DNA of 64,000 nucleotides from Aquisalinus flavus. GTDB lineage: Bacteria > Pseudomonadota > Alphaproteobacteria > Caulobacterales > Parvularculaceae. The notes below the pieces were generated by a model. That model saw only the letters and a list, made by a program, of their open reading frames with translations. It ran no database searches and was not told the DNA's origin. Both the position numbers and the translations under genes were made by a program. The stretch covers positions 582,409-646,408 of the forward strand of contig NZ_CP042288.1 in the NCBI RefSeq assembly GCF_022559625.1, in the 5' to 3' direction. Every line of letters begins with the position of its first letter. Positions within the stretch are counted from its first letter, which is position 1. Shown in pieces: positions 16,633-25,827 of this stretch.

Positions 16633-18009
16633 ATGACCCAGCTTGATGCGTCGACCCGCCAGGATGCCCCGCCGATCGAGGGCAAGGACGATCTCATTGC
16701 CCATCTGGAATCCGGCTGCAAGCCGAAGGCCGACTGGCGTATCGGCACCGAGCACGAGAAGTTTGGCTTCACCTGGGACGACCTCAAGCCGATCCCGTTC
16801 GAAGGCAAGCGCTCGATCAGTGCGATCCTGAACGGTCTTGCCGAGCAGTTCAATTGGGAGCCCATCCACGAAGGCGATCGCCTGCTCGGCCTGAAGCAGG
16901 ACGGCGCCTCGATCTCGCTGGAGCCGGGCGGCCAGTTCGAGCTTTCTGGTGCGCCGCTGGAGCATGTGCATCAAACCTGTAGCGAGGTCGGCAGCCATCT
17001 CGAGCAGGTCAGGAAGGTGTCCGAGCCGCTCGGCATCGGTTTCCTCGGCATGGGCTTCACGCCGAACTGGACGCGGGACGAGATGCCGCGCATGCCCAAG
17101 GGCCGCTATACGATCATGCGCAATTACATGCCCAAGGTCGGCACGCTCGGTCTCGACATGATGCACCGCACCTCGACTGTGCAGGTCAATCTCGACTATG
17201 CCAGCGAGGCCGACATGGTGGCGAAGTTCCGCACCTCGCTCGCCCTGCAACCGCTCGCCAATGCGCTGTTCGCCTCCTCGCCGCTGACCGAGGGCAAGCC
17301 GAATGGCTGGCGCTCCTATCGCGGCCATATCTGGACCGACACCGACCCGAACCGCACCGGCATGCTGGATTTCGTGTTCGAGGACGGGTTCGATTTCGAG
17401 CGTTATGTCGACTATATGCTCGGCGTGCCGATGTATTTCCACTATGGCAAGAACGGCTATGAGGACGCGGCCGGGCTGTCGTTCCGCGATTTCATGGCGG
17501 GGCAATTGCCGATCGCGCCGGGCGTCTATCCCAGCATCGAGGACTGGAAGGATCATCTGTCCACGGCGTTCCCTGAGGTGCGGCTGAAGACATTCCTGGA
17601 GATGCGCGGCGCCGATGGCGGACCATGGGCGCGCATCTGCGCGCTGCCGGCGTTCTGGGTCGGGATATTGTATGAAGGCGGCAGCCTCGATGCGGCCTGG
17701 GACGTGGTCAAGGGCTGGACGGTCGAACAGCGCCACGAGCTGCGCGTCGATGCGGCAAAGAAAGGCCTCGAGGCGAAGATCGGCAAGCACAGGCTGCGCG
17801 ATATCGCGCGCGAAGTGCTGACGATCTCCCGCCAGGGGCTGAAGGACCGCGCCGCGACGGATCTCGGCGGCAATGACGAGACCGGCTTTCTCGGCCCGCT
17901 GCAGGAAATCGTCGAAAGCGGGAAGACACTCGCCGATGTGATCCTCGAGGATTACACCGGTCCACTCGACCGCGACATGCGCAAGCTGTACGAAAAATAC
18001 GCTTACTGA
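16633..18009 (+). CDS. gshA: Glutamate-cysteine ligase (GCS2, plant/alphaproteobacterial type)
   Basis: A 458-residue enzyme making gamma-glutamylcysteine, the first step of glutathione synthesis. RIGTEHEKFGF near residue 38, SLEPGGQFELSGAPLEHVHQTC near 98-119 (substrate and metal residues) and DYMLGVPMYF in the middle place it in the GCS2 family shared with plants, not the Escherichia coli type. Length is typical. The gene lies between rsmE and an aldo/keto reductase; the rsmE-gshA pairing recurs in alphaproteobacteria. gshB is not in the window. Confidence 0.94.
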   Translation: MTQLDASTRQDAPPIEGKDDLIAHLESGCKPKADWRIGTEHEKFGFTWDDLKPIPFEGKRSISAILNGLAEQFNWEPIHEGDRLLGLKQDGASISLEPGGQFELSGAPLEHVHQTCSEVGSHLEQVRKVSEPLGIGFLGMGFTPNWTRDEMPRMPKGRYTIMRNYMPKVGTLGLDMMHRTSTVQVNLDYASEADMVAKFRTSLALQPLANALFASSPLTEGKPNGWRSYRGHIWTDTDPNRTGMLDFVFEDGFDFERYVDYMLGVPMYFHYGKNGYEDAAGLSFRDFMAGQLPIAPGVYPSIEDWKDHLSTAFPEVRLKTFLEMRGADGGPWARICALPAFWVGILYEGGSLDAAWDVVKGWTVEQRHELRVDAAKKGLEAKIGKHRLRDIAREVLTISRQGLKDRAATDLGGNDETGFLGPLQEIVESGKTLADVILEDYTGPLDRDMRKLYEKYAY

Positions 18010-18032
18010 CCGTCGGCCTCAAGGAGAGCAGA

Positions 18033-19079
18033 ATGGAAAAGAGACCGCTGGGCCGGACCGGCATCGATGTGACGTCGCTATGCCTTGGCACGATGATGTA
18101 TGGCGAACAGATCGGCGAGGATCTGGCCTTTCAGCAGATGGATGCGTGCCTCGATTTCGGGATCAATTTCTTCGACACCGCCGAGATGTACACGATCCCC
18201 CCGAAAAAAGAGACGCAGGGTGAGAGCGAGCGCATTGTCGGGCGCTGGCTGAAGGATCGCGGCGCGCGCGACAGGATCGTGCTGGCGACCAAGGTGATGG
18301 GCCAGTCCGGTTTTGACTATATGCGGCCGTGGGGCAGCATTCCGCGCCTGAAGCGCAAGGATATCGAGTTCGCCGTCGACCGGTCTCTTGAAAATCTGCA
18401 GACGGATTATATCGACCTCTATCAGACCCACTGGCCGGACCGGCGCGTGCCGACCTTCGGTCGTGATCTGAAGGGCTATACTCATTACGAGGAAGACTTC
18501 GACGCGATCCTCGAGACGCTTCAGGTCATGGGCGAGCTGAAAAAGGCCGGGAAGATCCGTGCCTTCGGCGTGTCCAACGAGACCGCCTATGGCGTCATGC
18601 GCCATGTGAAGGAGGCGGAGACGCGCGACCTGCCGCGGGCCGCGTCGATCCAGAATGCCTATTCGCTGCTCAACCGGACCTTCGAGATCGGCCTTGCCGA
18701 AGTGGCGATGAAGGAGGATGTCGGCCTGCTCGCCTATTCGGCGCTGGCGCAGGGCGAGCTGTCGGGTAAATATCTCGATGGCGAGACGCCCAAGGGCTCG
18801 CGCCGCGACTGGTTCGGCAAGGCCGACCGCTACCAGACGCCAGGCAAGGAAAAGGCGCTGCGCGGCTATCTGCAGGTGGCGAAGGATTTCGGTCTCGACC
18901 CGTCTGCGATGGCGTTCCAGTTCGTGACGACGCGGCCCTGGGTCACGTCAAACATTTTCGGCGCCAATGGCATGGACCAGCTGCAGACCGTGTTCGAGTC
19001 CCTGTCGATCGCGTGGACGGATGAGCTGAACGATGCCGTCAACAACGTGCATGTCGGCCAGCCCAATCCCTGCCCGTAA
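18033..19079 (+). CDS. NADP(H)-dependent aldo/keto reductase (Tas-like)
   Basis: A 348-residue TIM-barrel oxidoreductase. Catalytic residues can be placed in FFDTAEMY (Asp and Tyr, about residues 48-53), LATKVMG (Lys, near 88) and YQTHWPDRRVP (His, near 132). The insert after residue 130 and the overall length match the Tas/YghZ group, which reduces aldehydes and ketones of unknown physiological identity. AGGAG (18021-18025) lies upstream of the ATG. The gene starts 24 bases after gshA and is followed 10 bases later by a DNA glycosylase, so a three-gene transcript (gshA, reductase, glycosylase) devoted to electrophile or alkylation stress is plausible, but inferred. Confidence 0.88.
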   Translation: MEKRPLGRTGIDVTSLCLGTMMYGEQIGEDLAFQQMDACLDFGINFFDTAEMYTIPPKKETQGESERIVGRWLKDRGARDRIVLATKVMGQSGFDYMRPWGSIPRLKRKDIEFAVDRSLENLQTDYIDLYQTHWPDRRVPTFGRDLKGYTHYEEDFDAILETLQVMGELKKAGKIRAFGVSNETAYGVMRHVKEAETRDLPRAASIQNAYSLLNRTFEIGLAEVAMKEDVGLLAYSALAQGELSGKYLDGETPKGSRRDWFGKADRYQTPGKEKALRGYLQVAKDFGLDPSAMAFQFVTTRPWVTSNIFGANGMDQLQTVFESLSIAWTDELNDAVNNVHVGQPNPCP

Positions 19080-19088
19080 AGGCCGTTC

Positions 19089-19739
19089 GTGACCAAGCCC
19101 GTCCGTGAGCTGAATGTCTTCGCCGATGTCGGCGCTGCCTGTGCTGACCTGGCGGAGCGGTCGGCGCCGCTGGCGCGGGCGCTGTCCGGGATAGAAGGCA
19201 AGCCGCATATCAGGCGGCGGCCCGGCGGCTATCCCGGCCTGTTCCGGATCATCGTCGAACAGCAGGTCTCGGTCCCGTCGGCTCAGGCAATCCTTGCCCG
19301 CTGCGATGCGCGTCTGGGGAAGGTGTCACCCGACCAGGTGCTCGGGCTGTCCGAGGATGATTTGCGGGCCTGCGGTCTGTCTGGGCCGAAGATCCGCTAT
19401 GTGAAGGCGGTCGCGACGGCGATTGCCGATGGCGCGCTCGATCCGGACGACCTGGCGACTCTCGACGATGGGGAAGCGGCGGCCCGGCTGACGGCGGTCA
19501 AGGGCATCGGTCCTTGGACGGCGGCGATATACCTCCTGTTCTGCGAGGGCCGTGCCGATATCTGGCCGAAGGGCGATGTCGCGCTTCTGGCCGCCTATGC
19601 GGCCGCGACCGGGTTCACCGAGAAACCGCCGATGAAGGAATTCGATGCCATGGCCGAGAACTGGCACCCATGGCGCGGGATCGCGGCGCATATCCTGTGG
19701 ACCTATTATGCCAAGCTGCGCGGACGGGCGCCGATCTGA
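19089..19739 (+). CDS. DNA-3-methyladenine glycosylase II-like (AlkA/HhH-GPD family)
   Basis: A 216-residue protein. The helix-hairpin-helix LTAVKGIGPWTA (residues 134-145) is followed by the catalytic aspartate in PKGDVALL (D163), the HhH-GPD arrangement. FRIIVEQQVS near 52-61 is typical of AlkA-like enzymes. It would excise alkylated bases to start base-excision repair. No iron-sulfur cluster cysteines of the Nth/MutY type are present at the C terminus. Start is GTG at 19089, 10 bases after the reductase gene, suggesting shared transcription. Confidence 0.9.
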   Translation: MTKPVRELNVFADVGAACADLAERSAPLARALSGIEGKPHIRRRPGGYPGLFRIIVEQQVSVPSAQAILARCDARLGKVSPDQVLGLSEDDLRACGLSGPKIRYVKAVATAIADGALDPDDLATLDDGEAAARLTAVKGIGPWTAAIYLLFCEGRADIWPKGDVALLAAYAAATGFTEKPPMKEFDAMAENWHPWRGIAAHILWTYYAKLRGRAPI

Positions 19740-19753
19740 TCCTTCAGCCAGTT

Positions 19754-20809
19754 CTATTCGGCGGGCGCGATGCGGGCCTTGCCGCCATCACCGCGCTGCC
19801 AGCGGTTCAGCGTGAACAGGGCGGGGCGGCGGTAGAGGAAGTTCAAGGGCGTTCCCCTGACCAGGGCGTGGATCGCCAGCGGCACGCCGACGGCGATAAC
19901 CAGCACGGTGAGACAGGCAAAACCGATATCAGGGATCAGGCCTGTTGCGCCCAGAGCCTTCTCGCCGACTTTCATCGGCACGAAGAAGGTCAGGTAGATA
20001 ACGATGGAATGCTGGCCGGCATAGCGGATAACGTTGCCGGTGTTCAGTTCCGCCAGTATCGCGGCGACGGCGATGATCGCGCCGGCGCCTGCCATGCCCA
20101 GCGCAAGGGCGACAATCGGGGCCTCGCCCAGCCCGGCGGCGACAAAGCCCCAGTTCGTCAGTCCCCACACGGCAAGACCGGCGATGGCGAAGATCTTGTG
20201 TCTTCCAGCGAGGCTGGCAAAGCGGAAGAGCATGGGTGCGCAGGCATAGCCAGTAAAGAAGAAGACATACCAGTTGGCGATGCGGTCGGTAACGGACCAG
20301 CCGGTCTCGATCAGCCCGGCATAAAGCAGCGTTTGCAGCAATGCGGCTGCGGCGAGTACGACCATGGCCGGCACATTCCGCAAGAGGCGGGTCAGCACGT
20401 AGAAGACCAGCAGCTGATGCAGGAACCACAGGCTGCCTGAGGGGAAGATCAGTTGCTTGGCGAACAGGACGGCAAAGGCGAGCGGATCGGCCAGCAGCAA
20501 TTCCGATTCGAGGGCGACATTCTGGATCGCCAGCCAGAGCACATAAAAATAGGCAAAGTGGATGACTTTCTTGTCGATATAGTCCGCCAGCGGACCGTGG
20601 ATCGAGCGCGACAGGAACAGCCCGGCAATGAGGAAGAAGTCCGGCATGCGGATCGGCTTGGCGAATTCGACGACATGATGCATCCAGCCTTCGCCACCCG
20701 CGATTGCACCATAGCCATAGGTCGAATGCATCATCACGACGAGGATGATGCAGATGCCCTTGCCGTAATCGACCCAGTCTACGCGATAGCCCGACTCTTG
20801 CGCTGTCAT
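19754..20809 (-). CDS. Acyltransferase-3-like integral membrane protein
   Basis: A 351-residue protein with roughly ten hydrophobic segments. The start, RVDWVDYGKGICIILVVMMH, and MPDFFLIAGLF near residue 65 match the acyltransferase 3 family (OafA, OpgC and relatives), which modifies extracellular sugars or lipids with acyl groups; the conserved early histidine is in VVMMHS. I take ATG 20809 as start because GGAGAAGGAAC lies directly upstream; the frame continues 41 codons further but looks non-coding there. The cognate glycan is unknown and no polysaccharide genes are nearby. It is convergent with the DNA glycosylase, 14 bases apart. Confidence 0.85.
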   Translation of the reverse strand: MTAQESGYRVDWVDYGKGICIILVVMMHSTYGYGAIAGGEGWMHHVVEFAKPIRMPDFFLIAGLFLSRSIHGPLADYIDKKVIHFAYFYVLWLAIQNVALESELLLADPLAFAVLFAKQLIFPSGSLWFLHQLLVFYVLTRLLRNVPAMVVLAAAALLQTLLYAGLIETGWSVTDRIANWYVFFFTGYACAPMLFRFASLAGRHKIFAIAGLAVWGLTNWGFVAAGLGEAPIVALALGMAGAGAIIAVAAILAELNTGNVIRYAGQHSIVIYLTFFVPMKVGEKALGATGLIPDIGFACLTVLVIAVGVPLAIHALVRGTPLNFLYRRPALFTLNRWQRGDGGKARIAPAE

Positions 20810-20962
20810 GTTCCTTCTCCGGTGCCTTGTCCGACGGGAGCGATGCAAGCCCCGTACCCAAATCCCGTCTCCGGGAGAGGCGGCATGGTTAAAGCGGCAT
20901 ATTTCCGGCCTGACAGGGACCGGCTCACGCAAATGTCAGCTGATCGTCTCGTGGCGCAGCAC

Positions 20963-20992
20963 AAAAAAGCGGGCGGCCCGGAAGCCGCCCGC
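20963..20992 (-). terminator. Rho-independent terminator after the L,D-transpeptidase-like gene
   Basis: Read on the reverse strand, GCGGGCGGC and GCCGCCCGC form a 9-bp stem with a 6-base loop, followed directly by six T residues (20968 to 20963). It lies 33 bases beyond the stop of the gene at 21026-21631. Confidence 0.8.
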
Positions 20993-21025
20993 AAGTGCAG
21001 TCTGCACGCCAGAGGAGAAGTCACA

Positions 21026-21631
21026 TCAGGCGCTCATAGTGCCGCCTGTGGTGTAGACGAAAGATCCGCCCTTGATTGCGTCGATCAGGGGCTTGGAGCG
21101 GGCACGCTCCACCGACGGACAACCCCAGCTGCGGCCCTGGAGCGCGCGGGCAGGGTTGATGTAGTCGGCGCCGTGAATGACGATCGCCCGGGCGCGGGCA
21201 TTGGAATTGGTGTCTTCAAGGCCGTCGAGACGCAGCGACAGGCCGTGCTTGCCGTAATAGGTCTCGGCGGTGACGAAGGCGCCAATGGAGGTCATTTTTG
21301 ACTCCGGCGTGTCTGAGAAGGCTTCGGCGAATCCGTCATGGTTCGTGTCCGAGCCCTGGCCATGGGCGACCAGCATGGTCTCGATATCGCCGGTCTTCGT
21401 GTCGACCAGATAAAGACGGTCTTCGCTGGAATTCTTGGAATAGTCGATGATGGTGACGAAACGCTCATTGCTGATCTCGCCGCGATAGGCGTCCCGCGCC
21501 GCGATGGCTTCCTCGAGCAGGGCGTAGTCAAGCCCGGCGGCGGATAGCTTGTCATAGTCGACCGGAGTCGGCTGTTGCGGGTTGAGGGAGAGCATGAGGC
21601 CTGCAAACAGGCCAGCAAGAGTGGCTAGCAT
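21026..21631 (-). CDS. Exported YkuD-like L,D-transpeptidase-fold protein, paralogue A
   Basis: A 201-residue protein with an N-terminal hydrophobic signal or anchor (residues 1-16). The catalytic pattern of the murein L,D-transpeptidase catalytic domain family is present: VIHGADYINP (H153) and RSWGCPSV with the nucleophile C171. LVAHGQGSD and KMTSIGAFVTAETYYGKHGLSL are the other conserved parts. These enzymes cross-link or trim peptidoglycan or attach proteins to it in the periplasm. A close relative follows at 21830-22531, so this is probably a tandem duplication. A strong terminator follows this copy; nearly 200 bases separate it from the upstream copy, so it may have its own promoter. Confidence 0.85.
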   Translation of the reverse strand: MLATLAGLFAGLMLSLNPQQPTPVDYDKLSAAGLDYALLEEAIAARDAYRGEISNERFVTIIDYSKNSSEDRLYLVDTKTGDIETMLVAHGQGSDTNHDGFAEAFSDTPESKMTSIGAFVTAETYYGKHGLSLRLDGLEDTNSNARARAIVIHGADYINPARALQGRSWGCPSVERARSKPLIDAIKGGSFVYTTGGTMSA

Positions 21632-21829
21632 AATGGCAATTTCCTGTCGCTTTGCGTTGTCGTCTGGCGGCAGAGGTCATCCCGTCTCTATCGGGCCCCG
21701 CCTCGCAACGATCGGGGAACATGACATATCAGAAAAATATGGAACTGACCTGCCTTCAATCTTTTTGTATCCAAGGGACGGGTTCAGATCAAATTTCGAT
21801 ATCGTAACATCCATGTTAATGTCATGCCG

Positions 21830-22531
21830 CTACTGCGCCGCGAGGCGTGCCCCATTATCGTCATGATCCGGCACGGGGCCTGCAATATAGAGAAACGTGC
21901 CCTGTTTTATTTTCTCGATGAGCGGCCCGGACTTGGCATAGTCCACAGCCGGGCAACCCCAACTCCAGCCCTGTTCGGCGAGATGCCTGCCGACATAACC
22001 CGCGCCATGGATCACGATCAATCTGTCCCAGGCGGTTTTGTTGGTTTCTTCCAGGCCGTGCAGGCGCAGAGACAGGCCGTGTGCGCCGTAATAGGTGTCC
22101 GCTGTCAGGTAACCGCCGAGCGAACTCATCCGTGAATCGGGCATGGGAGAAAAGCGGTCGGCAAGGCCATCCATGTCAGGATCCGAGCCCTCGCCATGGG
22201 CAACCAGCATCGCCTCGATGGTGCCTGCGACGAGGTCAAGCAGGTAAAGCCGGTCCTCGCTCGACGGTTTGCCGAAGTCGATGACCGTCAGATAGCGCCG
22301 GTCCCCGATATCGCCGAGATAGCGGTCGCGGGCCGAGAACGCCTCGTTCAGCACGCGCGGCTCGAGACCTGCCGCCTGCACCTGGCTATAGTCGACGATT
22401 TCGGTGATGGGCATTCCGGCCTGTGCCGGCAACGGCATCAGCGCGGACGCAAATGCAAGACCAGCCAGCGCGCTACGGCGCCGCCGGAACAAGTCGGACC
22501 GAGCTGCTAGGCGCGTGAACATTCCGGACAT
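21830..22531 (-). CDS. Exported YkuD-like L,D-transpeptidase-fold protein, paralogue B
   Basis: A 233-residue protein. A basic stretch (DLFRRRRSALAG) precedes a hydrophobic signal core ending PAQA, so export is likely. The catalytic segments VIHGAGYVG and WSWGCPAV carry the His and Cys of the family; EDRLYLLDLVAGTIEAMLVAHG and MSSLGGYLTADTYYGAHGLSL align closely with paralogue A. Start ATG 22531 is chosen because upstream codons to 22672 look non-coding; ATG 22522 is an alternative. The C terminus is longer than in A by a short polar tail. The two copies probably share a role in peptidoglycan but could differ in timing or substrate. Confidence 0.83.
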   Translation of the reverse strand: MSGMFTRLAARSDLFRRRRSALAGLAFASALMPLPAQAGMPITEIVDYSQVQAAGLEPRVLNEAFSARDRYLGDIGDRRYLTVIDFGKPSSEDRLYLLDLVAGTIEAMLVAHGEGSDPDMDGLADRFSPMPDSRMSSLGGYLTADTYYGAHGLSLRLHGLEETNKTAWDRLIVIHGAGYVGRHLAEQGWSWGCPAVDYAKSGPLIEKIKQGTFLYIAGPVPDHDDNGARLAAQ

Positions 22532-22696
22532 CCCATTTTCCCGCGTCAATTGGAGGCTATCCCGGGCGTCTTTGCAAGAGGGGCTCGCCGGCCTCGCTGC
22601 AAGCGCCGTCGGCAGGCACCGCGCGATCCGTTTGACCGCCATGACAGGACAGGGTAAAGCGCTCACTCCCAATCCGAGCCGAAAGCTGGTCCCTGA

Positions 22697-24049
22697 ATGT
22701 CCGTCAAAGTCCGTTTCGCCCCGTCACCTACCGGCAAGATCCATGTCGGCAATGTCCGCGCCGCGCTGTTGAACTTCCTGTTCGCCCGCAAGGAAGGCGG
22801 CACGTTCATGCTGCGCTCCGACGATACCGACCAGGCGCGCTCGACCAAGGCGTTCGAGGACGGCATCCAGACCGATCTCGGCTGGCTTGGCCTGACCCAT
22901 GACGAATTCGCCCGCCAGTCGGAACGCTTCGGCGACTACGACAAGGTTTCAGAGTGGCTGAAGGACAAGGGCTTTCTTTATCCCTGCTACGAGACGTCGG
23001 ATGAGCTTGACCGCAAGCGCAAGCTGCAGCGCGCCCGCGGCCTGCCGCCGGTCTATGACCGCGCCGCGCTGACCTTGTCGGACGGCGAAAAGGCCGCCTT
23101 TGAAGCGGAGGGGCGCAAGCCGCACTGGCGCTTCAAGCTATCCCAGACGCCGGTGCAGTGGAACGACCTGATCCGCGGCGACGTGAGCGTCGATACGTCG
23201 GCCGTGTCCGACCCCGTGCTGATCCGCGAGGACGGCATGTATCTGTACACGCTGCCATCCTGCATCGACGATGTCGATTTCGGCATCACCCACGTCATCC
23301 GCGGTGAAGACCATGTCACGAACACGGCGACTCAGGTGGAGATTTTCCGGGTGCTGATCGAGCTTCGGGGAGCAGGACAGGTGCCGCAATTCGCTCACCA
23401 CTCGCTGCTGGTCGGCGCCGATGGGCAGGGCCTGTCCAAGCGCCTCGGATCGTTGTCGATAGAGGGCATGCGCGAGGCGGGCATCGAGGCGGCGGCGATC
23501 ACCAGCCTGCTGGCGCGGCTGGGCACGTCGGACCCGGTCCAGCCGGTGCCGGACCTTGCCGATCTGGTCGAGGGGTTCAGCTTCGACAAGATGGGGCGTG
23601 CTCCCGCCCGCTTCGATATGGACGAACTGGCGACGCTCAACGCCAAGATCCTGCACGAGACCCCCTATGAGAAAGTATCGGACCGGCTGTCCGCCGATGG
23701 CGTGACCGAGGAAATCTGGACGACGGTGCGCGGCAATGTCGAAACGCTGAAAGATGCGGTCGCCTGGAAAGCCGTCATTGACGGTCCTGTCGAGCCGGTC
23801 ATCGCCGATGAAGATCGCGCGTTCACGACAAGCGCTGCTGCGCTGGTGCCGGATGCTCCGCTGACGGATGAAAGCTGGGGCGCGCTTACCGCGGCCCTGA
23901 AGGAGGCGACGGACCGCAAGGGCAAGGGACTGTTCATGCCGCTGCGCCTCGCCCTGACCGGCCAGCCGCACGGGCCGGACATGGCGGTGATGTTCCGGCT
24001 GATCGGTGCGCAAAAGGCCAGGGCGCGGCTGCTGGGCGAGACGGCCTAG
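22697..24049 (+). CDS. gltX: Glutamyl-tRNA synthetase
   Basis: A 450-residue class I synthetase. RFAPSPTGKIHVGN holds the HIGH-type motif (HVGN, residues 16-19) and QGLSKRLGS near 245 the KMSKS-type motif; HVIRGEDHVTNTATQ is the conserved segment before it. It charges tRNA-Glu, and in bacteria without GlnRS also tRNA-Gln. Many alphaproteobacteria have two gltX genes; whether a second exists cannot be seen. Length excludes the shorter GluQ enzyme. The stop overlaps the stop of the convergent LOG gene (24046-24049). Confidence 0.95.
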   Translation: MSVKVRFAPSPTGKIHVGNVRAALLNFLFARKEGGTFMLRSDDTDQARSTKAFEDGIQTDLGWLGLTHDEFARQSERFGDYDKVSEWLKDKGFLYPCYETSDELDRKRKLQRARGLPPVYDRAALTLSDGEKAAFEAEGRKPHWRFKLSQTPVQWNDLIRGDVSVDTSAVSDPVLIREDGMYLYTLPSCIDDVDFGITHVIRGEDHVTNTATQVEIFRVLIELRGAGQVPQFAHHSLLVGADGQGLSKRLGSLSIEGMREAGIEAAAITSLLARLGTSDPVQPVPDLADLVEGFSFDKMGRAPARFDMDELATLNAKILHETPYEKVSDRLSADGVTEEIWTTVRGNVETLKDAVAWKAVIDGPVEPVIADEDRAFTTSAAALVPDAPLTDESWGALTAALKEATDRKGKGLFMPLRLALTGQPHGPDMAVMFRLIGAQKARARLLGETA

Positions 24050-24645
24050 ATCCGTTCCTCGAACTCTTGGCTTTCTTCCGTGTCGCAGGACAGGTCATCG
24101 AGCGCCTTCTGTGCGGCCGGGATGACGTCCTCTGCGCGGTCGACGAGAATCAGGTCCTTACGCAGCTCCGGCGCGGCGAAACCGCGTTCGATGATATGGT
24201 CGATCAGCTCGACCAGCGGCGACCAGAAATTTTCCAGGTTCAGCAGCACGATCGGTTTGCGGTGCAGATTTAGCCGCGCCCATGACAATATCTCGATGAT
24301 CTCCTCCAGCGTGCCAATGCCGCCGGGCATGGTGCAGATGGCATCTGCCTCCTCGAACATGATCATCTTGCGTTCATGCATGTTCTTGACGATCTTGTGA
24401 TCGGTTCCCGGCAACAGTCCTTCGACCTCGACGAGGAAGTCCGGAATAACGCCGAATACATGTGCGCCATTGTCCCGCGCGGTCGAGGCGACACGGCCCA
24501 TGAGGCCGAGTTCGCCGCCGCCATAGATGAGTTTTATATCGTTTTCGGCGATCTCGCGACCCAGTTTCTCGGCTGAGTTGATAAAGACGGGACTGTCGCC
24601 CTCTTTATGTCCGCAATAGACGCATATTGATTTCAATTTAGACAT
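24046..24645 (-). CDS. LOG family (TIGR00730) nucleotide phosphoribohydrolase-like protein
   Basis: A 199-residue Rossmann-fold protein. SICVYCGHKEGDSP begins the fold, KLIYGGGELGLMGRVA is the phosphate-binding loop and MPGGIGTLEEIIEILSWARL contains the PGGxGTxxE motif of LOG proteins. The family hydrolyses nucleoside 5'-monophosphates, in some cases cytokinin riboside monophosphates; the mis-annotation lysine decarboxylase should be avoided. I chose ATG 24645 since the family sequence starts there; a longer frame to 24723 shows no homology. No clear ribosome binding site is seen. The acidic C-terminal tail (TEESQEFEE) is unusual. Confidence 0.88.
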   Translation of the reverse strand: MSKLKSICVYCGHKEGDSPVFINSAEKLGREIAENDIKLIYGGGELGLMGRVASTARDNGAHVFGVIPDFLVEVEGLLPGTDHKIVKNMHERKMIMFEEADAICTMPGGIGTLEEIIEILSWARLNLHRKPIVLLNLENFWSPLVELIDHIIERGFAAPELRKDLILVDRAEDVIPAAQKALDDLSCDTEESQEFEERI

Positions 24646-24768
24646 ATGAATGGTCTCGTATAACTTAAGGGGAATAGACGATTGGTCAGGAGCGGCGGTG
24701 CATGCTAAAAGCGGCGTCGACAACTAGCCGGTCAAATATCGGACCATTGCAACAAAAAGGCCATTAGA

Positions 24769-25794
24769 ATGCGTGTCGTCCTGTTTTTTCTGGTTCTCGT
24801 GATCCTCGCAGTGGTTGGGTATTTCGCCGCCCAGAAAATGGGTTGGCTACCGGGGGCTGGCAACACTAGCGGAATTGATGTCCCGACGGAAGAGCAGGAG
24901 ACATCGGATGTGGAGCCTGCCGAGACCGGAATCAAGCCGCCGCGATTCGATATCGTTCGGGTCGACCGGTCGGGCTTTGCCGTCATTGCCGGCGTTGCGG
25001 CACCGGGCGCGACGGTCACGCTCTATGCCAATGGCGAGGAACTGGCGACGGAAACCGCCGGACGGGACGGCGCCTGGGCCATCAGCACCGAAACGCCGCT
25101 CAAATCCGGCACTGTCGAGCTTACCCTGGCGATGACCACGATTGACGGCCTCGATATCGGGTCGGACGAGACCATCGTCGTCTATGTGCCCGAGCGCGAG
25201 GGCGACCAGCCGCTGATCCTGCGCACGACGCCGGGCGGCGCCAGCGAAGTGCTGCAGCGCCCGACTGACCGCCCGACCGGCCTCGGTCCGCTCAGCCTCG
25301 ATACGATCGACTATGATGACGCCGGCAGCGTGATCTTTTCCGGCATGGCGTCCCCGGGCACGACAGTGCAGGTCTTCGCCAACCGTAATTTCATCGACCA
25401 GGCGATTGCCCAGGATGACGGCAGCTGGAGCATGTCGACGTCGATCGTGCCTGGCCGCTATACGCTGCAGATCATCCAGCTCGACGAGTTTGGCAATCCG
25501 GCTTACGCCATCGAGGTGCCGTTCGAGCGCGCGTCTTTCAGCGATGTCGTGTTCCGCGACGGCAATGTCATCGTCCAGCCGGGCAACTCGCTGTGGGTGA
25601 TTTCCCGCCGGGCCTATGGCGAGGGCGCTCAGTACACGATCATCTATGAAGCGAACGAGGCACAGATCCGCGACCCCGACCTCATCTATCCGGGTCAGAT
25701 CTTCGATGTCCCCGGTGTCGAGGAAGAAGACGCGCCGGCCACGCCGGAACCGGTGATGGTCGATGAGAACGACGAAGAAACAGCGGACCAGTAG
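24769..25794 (+). CDS. Membrane-anchored protein with Ig-like repeats and C-terminal LysM domain
   Basis: A 341-residue protein: one N-terminal membrane segment (residues 3-21), then two similar Ig-like modules, the first with GVAAPGATVTLYANGEELAT (about 80-100) and the second with GMASPGTTVQVFANRNFID (about 191-210), each followed by DGAWAIST or DGSWSMST. A LysM peptidoglycan-binding domain ends the protein (VQPGNSLWVISRRAYGEG through LIYPGQIFDVP, about 270-318). The tail is acidic. The layout suggests an envelope protein bridging the inner membrane and peptidoglycan; no enzyme domain is present. Similar Ig-plus-LysM proteins occur across alphaproteobacteria with unknown role. It stands alone between the LOG gene (divergent) and the RND pump (convergent). 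Confidence 0.8.
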   Translation: MRVVLFFLVLVILAVVGYFAAQKMGWLPGAGNTSGIDVPTEEQETSDVEPAETGIKPPRFDIVRVDRSGFAVIAGVAAPGATVTLYANGEELATETAGRDGAWAISTETPLKSGTVELTLAMTTIDGLDIGSDETIVVYVPEREGDQPLILRTTPGGASEVLQRPTDRPTGLGPLSLDTIDYDDAGSVIFSGMASPGTTVQVFANRNFIDQAIAQDDGSWSMSTSIVPGRYTLQIIQLDEFGNPAYAIEVPFERASFSDVVFRDGNVIVQPGNSLWVISRRAYGEGAQYTIIYEANEAQIRDPDLIYPGQIFDVPGVEEEDAPATPEPVMVDENDEETADQ

Positions 25795-25827
25795 CCGTTT
25801 CCCCACGCTCTTTATTTCTTTGACTAT

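Noticed and set aside
16405..17790. 461-codon reverse frame opposite gshA
   Set aside because: Antisense shadow; GshA is fully supported by motifs.
21805..21818. TAACAT-CC-ATGTTA palindrome between the two L,D-transpeptidase-like genes
   Set aside because: Perfect but only 6 bp per arm in an AT-rich gap; no matching site elsewhere that I could find.
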